Below are positions 1 through 7,500 of a stretch of 16,284 nt of DNA, piece by piece. Within the stretch, counting starts at the first letter, position 1. Each line of letters opens with the position of its first letter. A program made the translations under genes and the position numbers. The notes beneath the pieces are model-generated. The model was not told the origin of the DNA, searched no databases, and saw nothing but the letters and a program-made list of their open reading frames with translations. The stretch is from Methanomassiliicoccales archaeon UBA147 (GTDB taxonomy: Archaea; Thermoplasmatota; Thermoplasmata; SG8-5), in contig DAJR01000030.1 in assembly GCA_002496385.1 (NCBI GenBank), positions 1 through 16,284 on the forward strand, written 5' to 3'.

Positions 1-11
1 CCGCAACAAAC

Positions 12-18
12 TTTAATA
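12..18 (+). promoter_or_regulatory. Box A (TATA) of tRNA-Leu
   Basis: TTTAATA is centred about 28 nt before the first base of the mature tRNA, the usual spacing for an archaeal tRNA promoter. It lies between the two arms of an 11-bp inverted repeat (1-11 and 36-46). Confidence 0.5.
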
Positions 19-42
19 GCAGAATGTTATCGGTCGTTTGTT

Positions 43-149
43 GCGGGGATAGCCAAGTCTGGCCAACGGCGCAGGACTTAAGGTCCGGTGATACCTGGAT
101 AAGATATCCTGTCCTTAGTGGTTCGGGGGTTCAAATCCCTTTCCCCGCA
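43..149 (+). tRNA. tRNA-Leu (UAA) with 23-nt intron
   Basis: The acceptor stem is GCGGGGA (43-49) with TCCCCGC (142-148), and the discriminator is A149. CCA is not encoded. The D stem is 52-54/68-70, and the T arm is 125-141 with a TTCAAAT loop. Read straight through, the anticodon stem has a mismatch. Removing 83-105 restores a perfect stem, CAGGA (72-76) with TCCTG (107-111), and the loop CTTAAGA with anticodon TAA at 79-81. The exon junction falls at the canonical 37/38 position. The extra arm (about 112-124) makes this a class II tRNA, as expected for leucine. The 3' end of the gene is the first copy of a 94-bp tandem repeat. Confidence 0.95.
83..105 (+). other. tRNA-Leu intron with bulge-helix-bulge splice motif
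   Basis: The canonical hBHBh' structure can be drawn. CTTA (77-80) pairs with TAAG (100-103) as the 4-bp central helix. The 3-nt bulges are AGG (81-83) and ATA (104-106), each cut after its second base. The anticodon stem is the outer helix, and TCCGG (84-88) pairs with 95-99 as the inner helix, allowing one bulge or wobble. This is the substrate of the archaeal tRNA splicing endonuclease. Confidence 0.9.
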
Positions 150-341
150 TATTATTTTAAGGGATTTGTACCGGAGGTTCACGAACAACTTGTTGTGAGC
201 CAGCCGAATGCGAAGCACTCGGCGATGAATCCCTTTCCCCGCATATAATTTTAAGGGATTTGAACCGGAGGTTCACGAACAACTTGTTGTGAGCCAGCCG
301 AATGCGGAGCACTCGGCGGGGAATCCCTTTCCCCGCATATT
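134..341 (+). repeat. 94-bp tandem repeat carrying the tRNA-Leu 3' end
   Basis: Two full units (134-227 and 228-321) and a partial third (322-341) begin with AATCCCTTTCCCCGCAT, the last part of the tRNA-Leu T arm and acceptor strand. Units 1 and 2 differ at only a few positions. Each contains an inverted partner AAGGGATT(TG), at 159-168 in unit 1 and 254-263 in unit 2. Each also has a hairpin GGTTCAC...GTGAGCC (176-201 in unit 1) and a hairpin GCCGA...TCGGC (203-223 in unit 1). The third copy closes a 7-bp hairpin, GCGGGGA (316-322) with TCCCCGC (330-336), identical to the tRNA acceptor stem. No credible gene lies in 150-383 apart from this and the promoter of the next gene. Confidence 0.9.
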
Positions 342-349
342 ATTTTTAG
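341..349 (+). terminator. Possible T-rich terminator after the tRNA-Leu repeats
   Basis: A TATTTTTAG tract follows the last repeat copy. Archaeal terminators are often plain T tracts, so a pre-tRNA containing the repeats could end here. Confidence 0.35.
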
Positions 350-352
350 AAA

Positions 353-362
353 TAAATATATA
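353..362 (+). promoter_or_regulatory. Box A of the methyltransferase gene
   Basis: TAAATATATA is centred about 26 nt before the GTG at 384. Transcription would begin at or next to the start codon, and no Shine-Dalgarno sequence is visible, so the mRNA is probably leaderless. Confidence 0.55.
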
Positions 363-383
363 CACCGATATCTATTTACCCGT

Positions 384-1085
384 GTGGACCCGAACCTAGT
401 CGAACAGCTGCAGCGTCAATCTTTATGGCTCAGGGACTCCTGGCTCTGGCTTCTCAGGGAAAGAGTGACCCATGGAGCAAGGATGAGCGCCCTGGAGGTC
501 GGCTGCGGCGCTGGCCATGTCATGGAAATCCTCTCGGAACACCTTGATGTCAAGGGAATCGACCGCGACCCGGACATGGTGGCCATCTGCAGAGAGAAAA
601 AACTTGATGTAACGCTGGCGGAGGCCGGGAACCTGCCATTCCCAAACGGCACATTCGACATAGTGTATTGCTCGTACCTGATGCTCTGGCTCGGGGAACC
701 TGTCAAGGCCATTCGGGAGATGTCCCGGGTCTCGGGGAAATGGGTGGTTTGCCTTGCGGAGCCCGATTACGGCGCGAGGATAGATTACCCGCCGCAACTG
801 GAAGGACTGGGCAAGGCGCTGGCGGCCGACCTCCGGTCCAAGGGGGCGGACCCTTTCATCGGAAGGAAGCTGCGCTCTGTCTTTTCGGCTGCCGGTCTCG
901 ACGCCGAAATCGGTGTCCATCAGGGCGTTTGGCCGTTGGAGAAAACAGCCAGGGAGGTAAATGCGGAGCTTGAAAGGGCCGGTGAACCCGCCGGGGGCGA
1001 TTTGAAATATATCGCTGAACAGGCCATGAAGGATGGCGGATTGCTCCAATACAACCCGGTTTTCTATGCACTGGCTAAAAAATAA
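384..1085 (+). CDS. Class I SAM-dependent methyltransferase
   Basis: A 233-residue protein of the UbiE/Methyltransf_11 type. Motif I is LEVGCGAGH (residues 37-45). The acidic residue that contacts the SAM ribose is D60 in GIDRD. A motif II-like strand FDIVYCSYLMLWL covers 91-103, followed by a Rossmann-type strand VVCLAEPDYG near 121-130. The start is GTG, chosen because a TATA box lies 26 nt upstream and there is no ribosome site. No transmembrane segment or metal site is visible. The gene stands alone and converges on the radical SAM operon across an AT-rich gap of 21 bp. The substrate cannot be read from the sequence; many archaeal members of this fold are annotated only as small-molecule methyltransferases. 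Confidence 0.85.
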   Translation: MDPNLVEQLQRQSLWLRDSWLWLLRERVTHGARMSALEVGCGAGHVMEILSEHLDVKGIDRDPDMVAICREKKLDVTLAEAGNLPFPNGTFDIVYCSYLMLWLGEPVKAIREMSRVSGKWVVCLAEPDYGARIDYPPQLEGLGKALAADLRSKGADPFIGRKLRSVFSAAGLDAEIGVHQGVWPLEKTAREVNAELERAGEPAGGDLKYIAEQAMKDGGLLQYNPVFYALAKK

Positions 1086-1106
1086 TAAAGATATTTATAT
1101 ATTATT

Positions 1107-2429
1107 TTATGGATTTGAAAATCTGTCGCCGCAGAGATAGTCGCCGTGCTCGATGGACAGCGGGCAGCCGCCGCCGCACAGTTGCCACATCTCGCAATCC
1201 CTGCATTTATCCGGCATGTATTCCCTGTTCCTGATTTTCCTGCACAGCTCGTGATCCCATATATTCTCCCAGTCCCCCAGGGCCCTCCCCAGCGGGCTGT
1301 AATAGCTCTGGCAGGGTATGACGGTGCCGTCCGGTTCGATTGCCATGTTGATGGAGCAGGCAGTGCATTGCTTGATGCCCAGGCCATAGTTGACCGGGTT
1401 GAATTCGCAGTAAGGCGTGGGGGCGTACCATATCAGGTTGACCTCATTCTCACTGGCAATGGCCTTCAGCCGCTCCAGGACGGATGCCAGTTCCTCGAAG
1501 GTGATGCCCTCGGCGCTCTTCCCCTTGCCTGAACGGATGAGTGCGTTGAACGCGATGTTCCTCACGCCCAGGGAGATGAGGAACCGCATCGTTTCTTCGG
1601 CTCCGGCCAGCGTTCGCTTCATTATAGTCGTGTTTGTGCTGACGTAGAGGTCAAGAGCCAGCGCGGACTTTATCCCGGCGACCGTCTCCTTCCACGCGCC
1701 CCGGCTGCCAGCCATTTCGTCATGCAGGCTTTCCAGGTGGGAGAGCATCGTTATCTGGACATGGTCCAGGCCGGCGTCCACCAGGTCCTTGAGGTATCCC
1801 GGCTTCGCGAGGTTCCTGCCGTTGGTTATCAGCCCGGTTATCTGCCCCAGCTCCTCGGATTTCGCCACCAGCTCTTTCAATCCTTCGTAGAGCGTGGGCT
1901 CGCCGCCCGTGAAAACTATGTGCGGGATACCGGCACCCCATAGCCAATCCAGCGTTTTCTTCCAAGTGTCAAGGTCCATTTCTTTCTTCGATTCTTCCTG
2001 GTTGTAGCAATGCCCGCAATCGTTCTGGCATCTGTAAGTGAGTGCGATGTCCATCCGGTAGGGCGAGTGCATGTCGTCTGCTCCCGCCAGTGGGCTCTCC
2101 GAGCCGACGCTCTCAATTATTTCAGGATCTCCAGCCAGGTAGCTCGCCAGCTGGTTCCTCACAAGTGTGTAATCCTCTTCGGCATCCTTCAGCTTCAGGC
2201 CTCGGTAGCGTTTCGCAATGGCCTTGTAGGTTATCAGGGGGTCGTCCCCTGCAAGGATGTGGGCGACGTAATCAACAGCAGTCCCGTTAAGGAATATCAA
2301 TCGGGAGGCATCGACAATCAACACGCCTTTGTGCTCCGAGTCCACCCTGAGATGGAACCTGTGGCCCGCGAACTCGCCCCGGCCGTCGAATTTCATGGCT
2401 TTTGAATCCGTATTCTCGATGTCCCTCAT
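1107..2429 (-). CDS. Radical SAM/SPASM protein-modifying enzyme with PqqD-like N-terminus
   Basis: A 440-residue protein. Residues 35-100 resemble a PqqD-like peptide-recognition (RRE) domain. The radical SAM core has the 4Fe-4S motif CQNDCGHC (C134, C138, C141; CX3CX2C) and FTGGEPT near 173-179 for SAM binding. The C-terminal third is Cys-rich (C341, C355, C358, C373, C396, C409, C412, C418, C422, C433), which fits a SPASM domain with auxiliary clusters. This architecture is typical of RiPP maturases that act on cysteine-containing substrates. The ATG at 2429 overlaps the stop of the upstream gene (ATGA), with GGAGG six nt before it, so translation is coupled. An upstream in-frame extension to 2477 would only read the Cys-Ala repeat DNA in another frame. 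The likely substrate is the upstream protein's (CA)6 tail; that is inference. Confidence 0.85.
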   Translation of the reverse strand: MRDIENTDSKAMKFDGRGEFAGHRFHLRVDSEHKGVLIVDASRLIFLNGTAVDYVAHILAGDDPLITYKAIAKRYRGLKLKDAEEDYTLVRNQLASYLAGDPEIIESVGSESPLAGADDMHSPYRMDIALTYRCQNDCGHCYNQEESKKEMDLDTWKKTLDWLWGAGIPHIVFTGGEPTLYEGLKELVAKSEELGQITGLITNGRNLAKPGYLKDLVDAGLDHVQITMLSHLESLHDEMAGSRGAWKETVAGIKSALALDLYVSTNTTIMKRTLAGAEETMRFLISLGVRNIAFNALIRSGKGKSAEGITFEELASVLERLKAIASENEVNLIWYAPTPYCEFNPVNYGLGIKQCTACSINMAIEPDGTVIPCQSYYSPLGRALGDWENIWDHELCRKIRNREYMPDKCRDCEMWQLCGGGCPLSIEHGDYLCGDRFSNP

Positions 2430-4078
2430 CTTCCGCCTCCGGCACAGGCACAGGCGCAGGCACAGGCGCATGCGCACCCCCCGCCGCCCCCGCCCTTGAA
2501 GCCCCCGGCGGAACCGCTCTCCATGGCAGTCAGCGCCTTGGCTGCTTCACCAAGGATGTTCGTGGCCTTGTTCGTCCTCCCCGTCACAGCAGCGGAGAAT
2601 GACTCGATATTGGATACCAGCGAGTTGCTTGTGCCCTTCACCCTTGCGACATAGCCCTGGGCGACTCCCTGGATGTTTATCGGGGCGCCTTTCGCGGACT
2701 GCATCGGGCGGTGCAGGAATACAGGATGATAAACCCAGAAAGTGTTCATGCGGTTGTCATAGTCCTTATCGAGCATGAGCCACTCGTTCTGCTCCTCCAG
2801 GGTGCCGACGACCATCTCCGGCGTTCCCGCGTCCTGGACCTGTTTCCAGGCTTTCTCGCAGATGACGCCATAGTACTTCTTGGTGGCATCGTGATCGAAG
2901 CCCACCAGCTTCTGCCTCACGTCCCGGATGAGGTCGGTCATAAGGTTCTCGAGTGCTTTCGGGTTGACCAATCCCATGTCATCGATGGCCTCCAGAAACT
3001 TCCTTTCATAGGCGCGGTCATGCTTTGCGCCGATGTTCTTGACCAGCTTGAACCCCTGCCCCACCGGAACCGCGGTTACAAGGCCCTTCCTCGTCATGCT
3101 AAAGAGAATCATGGTTGCCACCATGTCCAGCGGCCTCTCGAGGACTATCGCGGCCTCGGGTGCGGTGAGCCCCCTGCGCGGTCCGGCGCCCGCGACTGTC
3201 AACTGTGGTTTGAAATAGTCCTTCTTTCGCTTGTTCCACCACAGCTGGTATGATATCACGAACGCCACCAGTATCGCCGGGATGATGCAGCAGATGTTCG
3301 CGCACAGAAAATCCCCCAAGGAGGCAAGCACCGCCCCGGCCCTGTCCCATATTGTCTCCGAGTAAAATTTGTCCACATAGGCCGAAGGGAGCCCGGCGCC
3401 GAAGTTGTAATAACCGTCGGCCTGCCGATACAGGTCGATGTCATCTGCCTCCCATGTAGCCATGACCAGCCCGAGCGTTTCATTGAAGCCGATGGAATCC
3501 CAGGGTTGATTGTATAAATACACAGCCTCGGTGGCGTTGGTGAATCCTGGAGGGAAGAATATCCTGGCCCGGAGGTAACCGGTGTTGCCCCTCTGGAAAT
3601 CCGGGCTGAACCAGGTTGGCTTGAAATGAACGCCAACGCCCCCTTCCACAAGCTCGTTCTCCCAGACCATCCTGTCGTTCCTGATAGTGAACATCAGGAT
3701 GAATTTCTGGCCCGAAATCTCAATCAGGTTCCTTATCTGGCTGGAGAACTCCACCGCGACCCCGGTCTCGATCCAGGGAGATGTATGAATCTGGTCGGGG
3801 GTGAATGACTGTCCTTCAATCACGACCGCTGCGGCAGCTGTCGCGAGATCGTAATGCTTGTTGGGAAGCCCTATGTCCACTCCGTCAAGCTGGCCATGGT
3901 TGATGAAGTGAAATTCATAGGTTATGCCGACGCTGCCGTCCTTGTTGATGAAAACATCGACATGCTCTGCCTCCAGCTCGAAATCGTAGTTCAGCTGGGC
4001 GGCCGCAAAGGGCATTGCGGTGAATGCCAGCATCAGAAGGAATGAAGCGAGTGTCAAGCCAACAGCCTTTTCGAGCAT
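2426..4078 (-). CDS. DUF2207-like membrane protein with C-terminal (Cys-Ala)6 tail
   Basis: About 550 residues. A signal peptide covers residues 1-30 (hydrophobic core LTLASFLLMLAF, AAA-type cleavage region). An extracytoplasmic beta-rich domain (about 32-250) resembles DUF2207. A transmembrane helix lies near 261-283, followed by a positive WWNKRKK stretch, so the remainder should be cytosolic. The cytosolic part has a predicted winged-helix-like region (about 305-350) and a helical region to about 525. The tail is low complexity: six Gly, then six Cys-Ala dipeptides (Cys 537-547 at every second residue, counting from a GTG at 4084), then GGGR. Cys and Ala codons vary (TGC/TGT, GCA/GCC). The ATG at 4078 is preferred because AGGTG precedes it; the GTG at 4084 is in frame and possible. 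It sits 6 bp after the upstream gene and overlaps the SPASM gene by 4 bp. Confidence 0.85.
   Translation of the reverse strand: MLEKAVGLTLASFLLMLAFTAMPFAAAQLNYDFELEAEHVDVFINKDGSVGITYEFHFINHGQLDGVDIGLPNKHYDLATAAAAVVIEGQSFTPDQIHTSPWIETGVAVEFSSQIRNLIEISGQKFILMFTIRNDRMVWENELVEGGVGVHFKPTWFSPDFQRGNTGYLRARIFFPPGFTNATEAVYLYNQPWDSIGFNETLGLVMATWEADDIDLYRQADGYYNFGAGLPSAYVDKFYSETIWDRAGAVLASLGDFLCANICCIIPAILVAFVISYQLWWNKRKKDYFKPQLTVAGAGPRRGLTAPEAAIVLERPLDMVATMILFSMTRKGLVTAVPVGQGFKLVKNIGAKHDRAYERKFLEAIDDMGLVNPKALENLMTDLIRDVRQKLVGFDHDATKKYYGVICEKAWKQVQDAGTPEMVVGTLEEQNEWLMLDKDYDNRMNTFWVYHPVFLHRPMQSAKGAPINIQGVAQGYVARVKGTSNSLVSNIESFSAAVTGRTNKATNILGEAAKALTAMESGSAGGFKGGGGGGCACACACACACAGGGR
2436..2440 (-). promoter_or_regulatory. 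Shine-Dalgarno of the radical SAM gene, inside the preceding Gly codons
   Basis: On the minus strand GGAGG is followed by six nt and the ATG at 2429. The GGAGG is also part of the Gly-Gly codons just after the last Cys-Ala dipeptide, so the end of the substrate-like tail doubles as the ribosome site for the modifying enzyme. Confidence 0.7.
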
Positions 4079-4084
4079 CCCCAC

Positions 4085-4447
4085 CTACCATTTCGGCTGC
4101 TCTTCAAGGGCCGAGACCTTACCGCAGAACGGGCAGCTGAGCATCAGCCCGCCGTCGATGAGCTTGATGTCCTTATCGGCTACGGAACCGCCGCAAGCCG
4201 GGCACTGGATGGCCTTCTCGCGGAATTCCCCTGCGCCGGACATCTGGATGTTCTGGGTCACAAGCGTCGGGCGCTTGGCCTCGGCGCGCACCATGAGATA
4301 AACCACCAGGAAAAGCAGCAGCCCCAGCCCTGCGCAGACAGCGCCGATGAGCATGTTGTCCGGGCCTCCGGCAACGATGAAAATGAAGCCGAGGCCGAGA
4401 AATACCAGGCCGCCGAATACTGACATGGCTCCGACTATCTTTATCAT
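4085..4447 (-). CDS. Two-helix membrane protein with C-terminal zinc ribbon
   Basis: A 120-residue protein. Two hydrophobic helices (about 6-27 and 33-53) are separated by a short GGPDN turn, leaving both ends on the same side. The C-terminal half has a zinc-ribbon pattern CPACGG (C82, C85) and CPFCGK (C105, C108). It is the first gene of a tight operon with the DUF2207-like protein and the SPASM enzyme. The start ATG has GAGG just upstream and a TATA box about 33 nt before it. I do not recognise a named family. The topology puts the ribbon in the cytosol if the N-terminus is cytosolic, the same side as the Cys-Ala tail. A scaffold or assembly role in that system is a guess from position only. 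Confidence 0.75.
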   Translation of the reverse strand: MIKIVGAMSVFGGLVFLGLGFIFIVAGGPDNMLIGAVCAGLGLLLFLVVYLMVRAEAKRPTLVTQNIQMSGAGEFREKAIQCPACGGSVADKDIKLIDGGLMLSCPFCGKVSALEEQPKW

Positions 4448-4476
4448 TTCCTCGGCCAGTAATCCGGCGACGGTCG

Positions 4477-4483
4477 TATAAAC
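4477..4483 (-). promoter_or_regulatory. Box A of the zinc-ribbon/DUF2207/SPASM operon
   Basis: On the minus strand GTTTATA is centred about 33 nt before the ATG at 4447. Transcription would start near 4455, leaving a very short leader that still includes the GAGG before the start codon. Confidence 0.45.
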
Positions 4484-4501
4484 CTATCGTTCAGCAGGTG
4501 T

Positions 4502-7500
4502 TCAGGCCTTTTTCATGATGTACCAAACGAAAGCCAGGCCGAGAAGTCCGATGAGCGCGACAATGCCCAGGACAATAAGGACGTACCAGTAGGGCCAACC
4601 CGGCTCGTATTCGTTGCCTGTTACCGCGGCATTGAGGGGCTCCGGGTCATCGGCATCCGGAACACCGTCGCCGTCGTCGTCTGTGTCCGCATTGTCTCCT
4701 GTTCCGTCGCGGTCGGTATCCGTTGTCTCAGCGGAATTCAACGGGAAAGCGTCCTGGTTGTCTGGCACCCCGTCGCCATCGTCATCGGTGTCTGCATTAT
4801 TGCCGGTGCCGTCGCCGTCCGTGTCCAGGGTCTCATTTGCATTTGTGGGGAATGCGTCATTGATGTCAGGCACACCGTCAGAATCTGTGTCCAGTTGCGT
4901 AACTGCCAGCACGAAGGTTCTGCCGGCCGTCCCGCCGTTCCCGTCGCTGACTGTTATCTGGACATTGAACCTGCCAAGTTCTGCCGTTCCGCTCAGAACG
5001 CCTGTCGCAGGGTCGATGGCCAACCAGTCCGCGGTCGTCGTCAGGGACCATGTCAGGGTGTCGAGGTCGGCGTCGGTGGCGGAATAGTCCACGCTGTAAT
5101 CTTCGCCGCTGATGGCCGTCTTCACATCAACAGTGGTTATCACCGGCTCGTCGTTAACGCTTGTGACAGTCACTGTCACGGTCGCGGTTGCTGTCAGGCT
5201 GCCGTCTGAAACGGTGTATGTGAAAGTGTCGATGCCGTGCCAGTTCGCGGCTGGCCCGTATGTCAATCTTGTTCCGCCGGAGGTTATGGCCACTGTGCCG
5301 TGCGCACCCTGGGTAACCGCTGTGACAGTGAGAGTTTCCCCCGCATCGGGAGCGATGCCATCGTTCGAAAGTACCAGGATGGTCTGGGTGCCGCCGTCCT
5401 CCAGCATGGTGAGGCTGTCATCTGCGGCCGTGGGGGGGTCATTGACACCGACCACGGTGATTGTCACAATGGCGGAATCGGTCCCCCCGTTTCCGTCGCT
5501 TACTGTGTAGGTGAATGAGTCTGTTCCGAAGTAGTCCGCGGCCGGAGTATATTCCACGGTGCCGCCGGCTATGGCAACAGTACCGTGAGTGCCCTGGGTG
5601 ACTGCCGTTACGGTCAAGGTGTCACCATCGCCGTCCATGTCGTTCGCCAGCACCGGTATCGCGTTCGGGCCGCTGTCCTCGTTGACTGTCGCCGCATCAT
5701 CCGCAGCGACAGGGGCCACATTTACTTCGTTGACCTTTACCATGAAGGTCTGGTTGTCGAACAGGCCGACATTGTCTGTCACACGGACCGTGATATTGTA
5801 GAATCCCGGGCCCTGGGCCTCGGTGGGTGTCCAGGTGAACAGGCCGCCAGCTGTGATGGCGGCTCCATCGGGAAACGCGCCATCAAATGCGAAGAAGAGT
5901 GTGTTCGGAATGTCGGAATCGATTGCCGTGGCGATGAATGAAAGGAGCACGGCCTCGTCCACGATTTTGTTGGGGATGGTGACGAGAACCGGGGCATCGT
6001 CCACGCCGTTGACTGTGATTGTCACGGTGGCAATGTTCGAGTCAAATGTCCCGTCGTTCGCGTGATACGTGAAGCTGTCGGTGCCGCTGTAATTTGTGGC
6101 TGGGAAATATAAGAATGAGCCGTCGGCGTTCAATGTCAGGGTCCCGTGGCTCACATCCGTATCCAGGTTCGCAGACAAGCCTGGCCCGTCCGCGTCGATG
6201 TCGTTGATAAGCACTCCGGCTCCCGGGAGGATGCTCAGTGTGGTGTCCTCTGTCGCATCGTAATTGTCCGCAACCGCGACAGGGGCATCGTTTATGGCGG
6301 TGACTGTGATCGTCACGGTAGCCGTGTTCGAGTTCGCCAGGCCGTCATTCGCATGGTAAGTGAAGGTGTCCGGGCCGGTGTAATTCGAGTCGGGAGTGTA
6401 AGTAAACGAGCCATTGGCATTCAAGTCAAGGGTCCCATGGAGCGCGTCCGCATCTAGAACTGCGGTCAATGTAGCATTATCGACATCCGCATCGTTGGAT
6501 AGCACCCCTGTTCCGTAGGTGGAAACATTGAGGAGCGTGTCCTCGGCAACTACATAGGCATCGTTCGCTGCCACCGGCGCATCGTTGACCGGCGTGATGT
6601 TGATTGCCACGGTCACGATGTTCGAGTCCAAGGCCCCGTCATTGGCGTGATAGGTGAAACTGTCGGTGCCGGTGTAATTCGCTCCGGGCGTGTAAAGGAA
6701 TGAGCCGTTTGCGTTCAAAGTGAGTGTTCCGTGGCTCACGCCCGTGTCCAGGACGGCCATGATGTTGTTGCCGTCGGCATCGACGTCATTGGAAAGCACC
6801 CCTGCCGCTGAGGTTGATATGTTCAGGACTGTATCCTCGGCCGCGGTGTAGTTGTCCCAGTACGCCACCGGCGCGACATTGGTCATGGTAATGGTACTTG
6901 TGGCTTCCGCGCTCCAGGCAGCACCGTCAGACACAAACCAGGTGATCGTCCTGTTGCCTTCTTTGGGATTTGTTTTCGTGTTGTTGAAAGTGATGTTGTG
7001 CAGGGCCAATGTGTAGTTAGCAATGGAATCCGTTCCAGTCAGGTGCAGATACCTGTCTGTTGTCCCGGCCCCAATGATTATATTGTCAAAAGGTGAATCC
7101 TCGGCCAGACCAATTTCGTCCCATGAGGTCTCATAATTGGCTGTTATATTAACCCAGGCTTCCTCCATGTTTATATCGTCCGCGTCGGTTATCGAAATAT
7201 CCGGGTCTATGATCACTGGCCAGTCATTGGGGACGAAGGCGGTCACGTTGCTGAAGTTTGTGGATAGCATAGGCGGGTCGTTGACGCCGGTGACGTTTAT
7301 CCACAGAATGCCATCGTCATAAGTGCCATTGCTGTCTGATATATGGTAAAAGAATGCTTCCTGCACTTTGTCGCCCGCGTTCAGGTTCTCGAACTGGCCG
7401 TTCGGGTCATATATGAATGTGCCATTGGCGTAAAGGGTGAGCACCGCGCCAAACCCAGTGGTTGTCGAATTGTCAATAAGTATAAGGTCCAGCATGACGC

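Noticed and set aside
24..248. Open reading frame of 74 codons
   Set aside because: It runs through the tRNA-Leu gene, its intron and the tandem repeat; it is a by-product of these.
134..341. Attachment site (attL/attR) of an integrated element
   Set aside because: Copies of a tRNA 3' end are typical of integration, but they lie only 94 bp apart in tandem and no integrase or foreign cargo is between or beside them.
423..1049. Long minus-strand open frame of 208 codons
   Set aside because: It is antisense to the methyltransferase, which has clear family motifs; the antisense translation resembles nothing.
2430..2477. N-terminal extension of the radical SAM protein
   Set aside because: The extra residues (Arg, Leu and Cys rich) come from reading the Cys-Ala repeat DNA in another frame; the ATG at 2429 has a well placed GGAGG.
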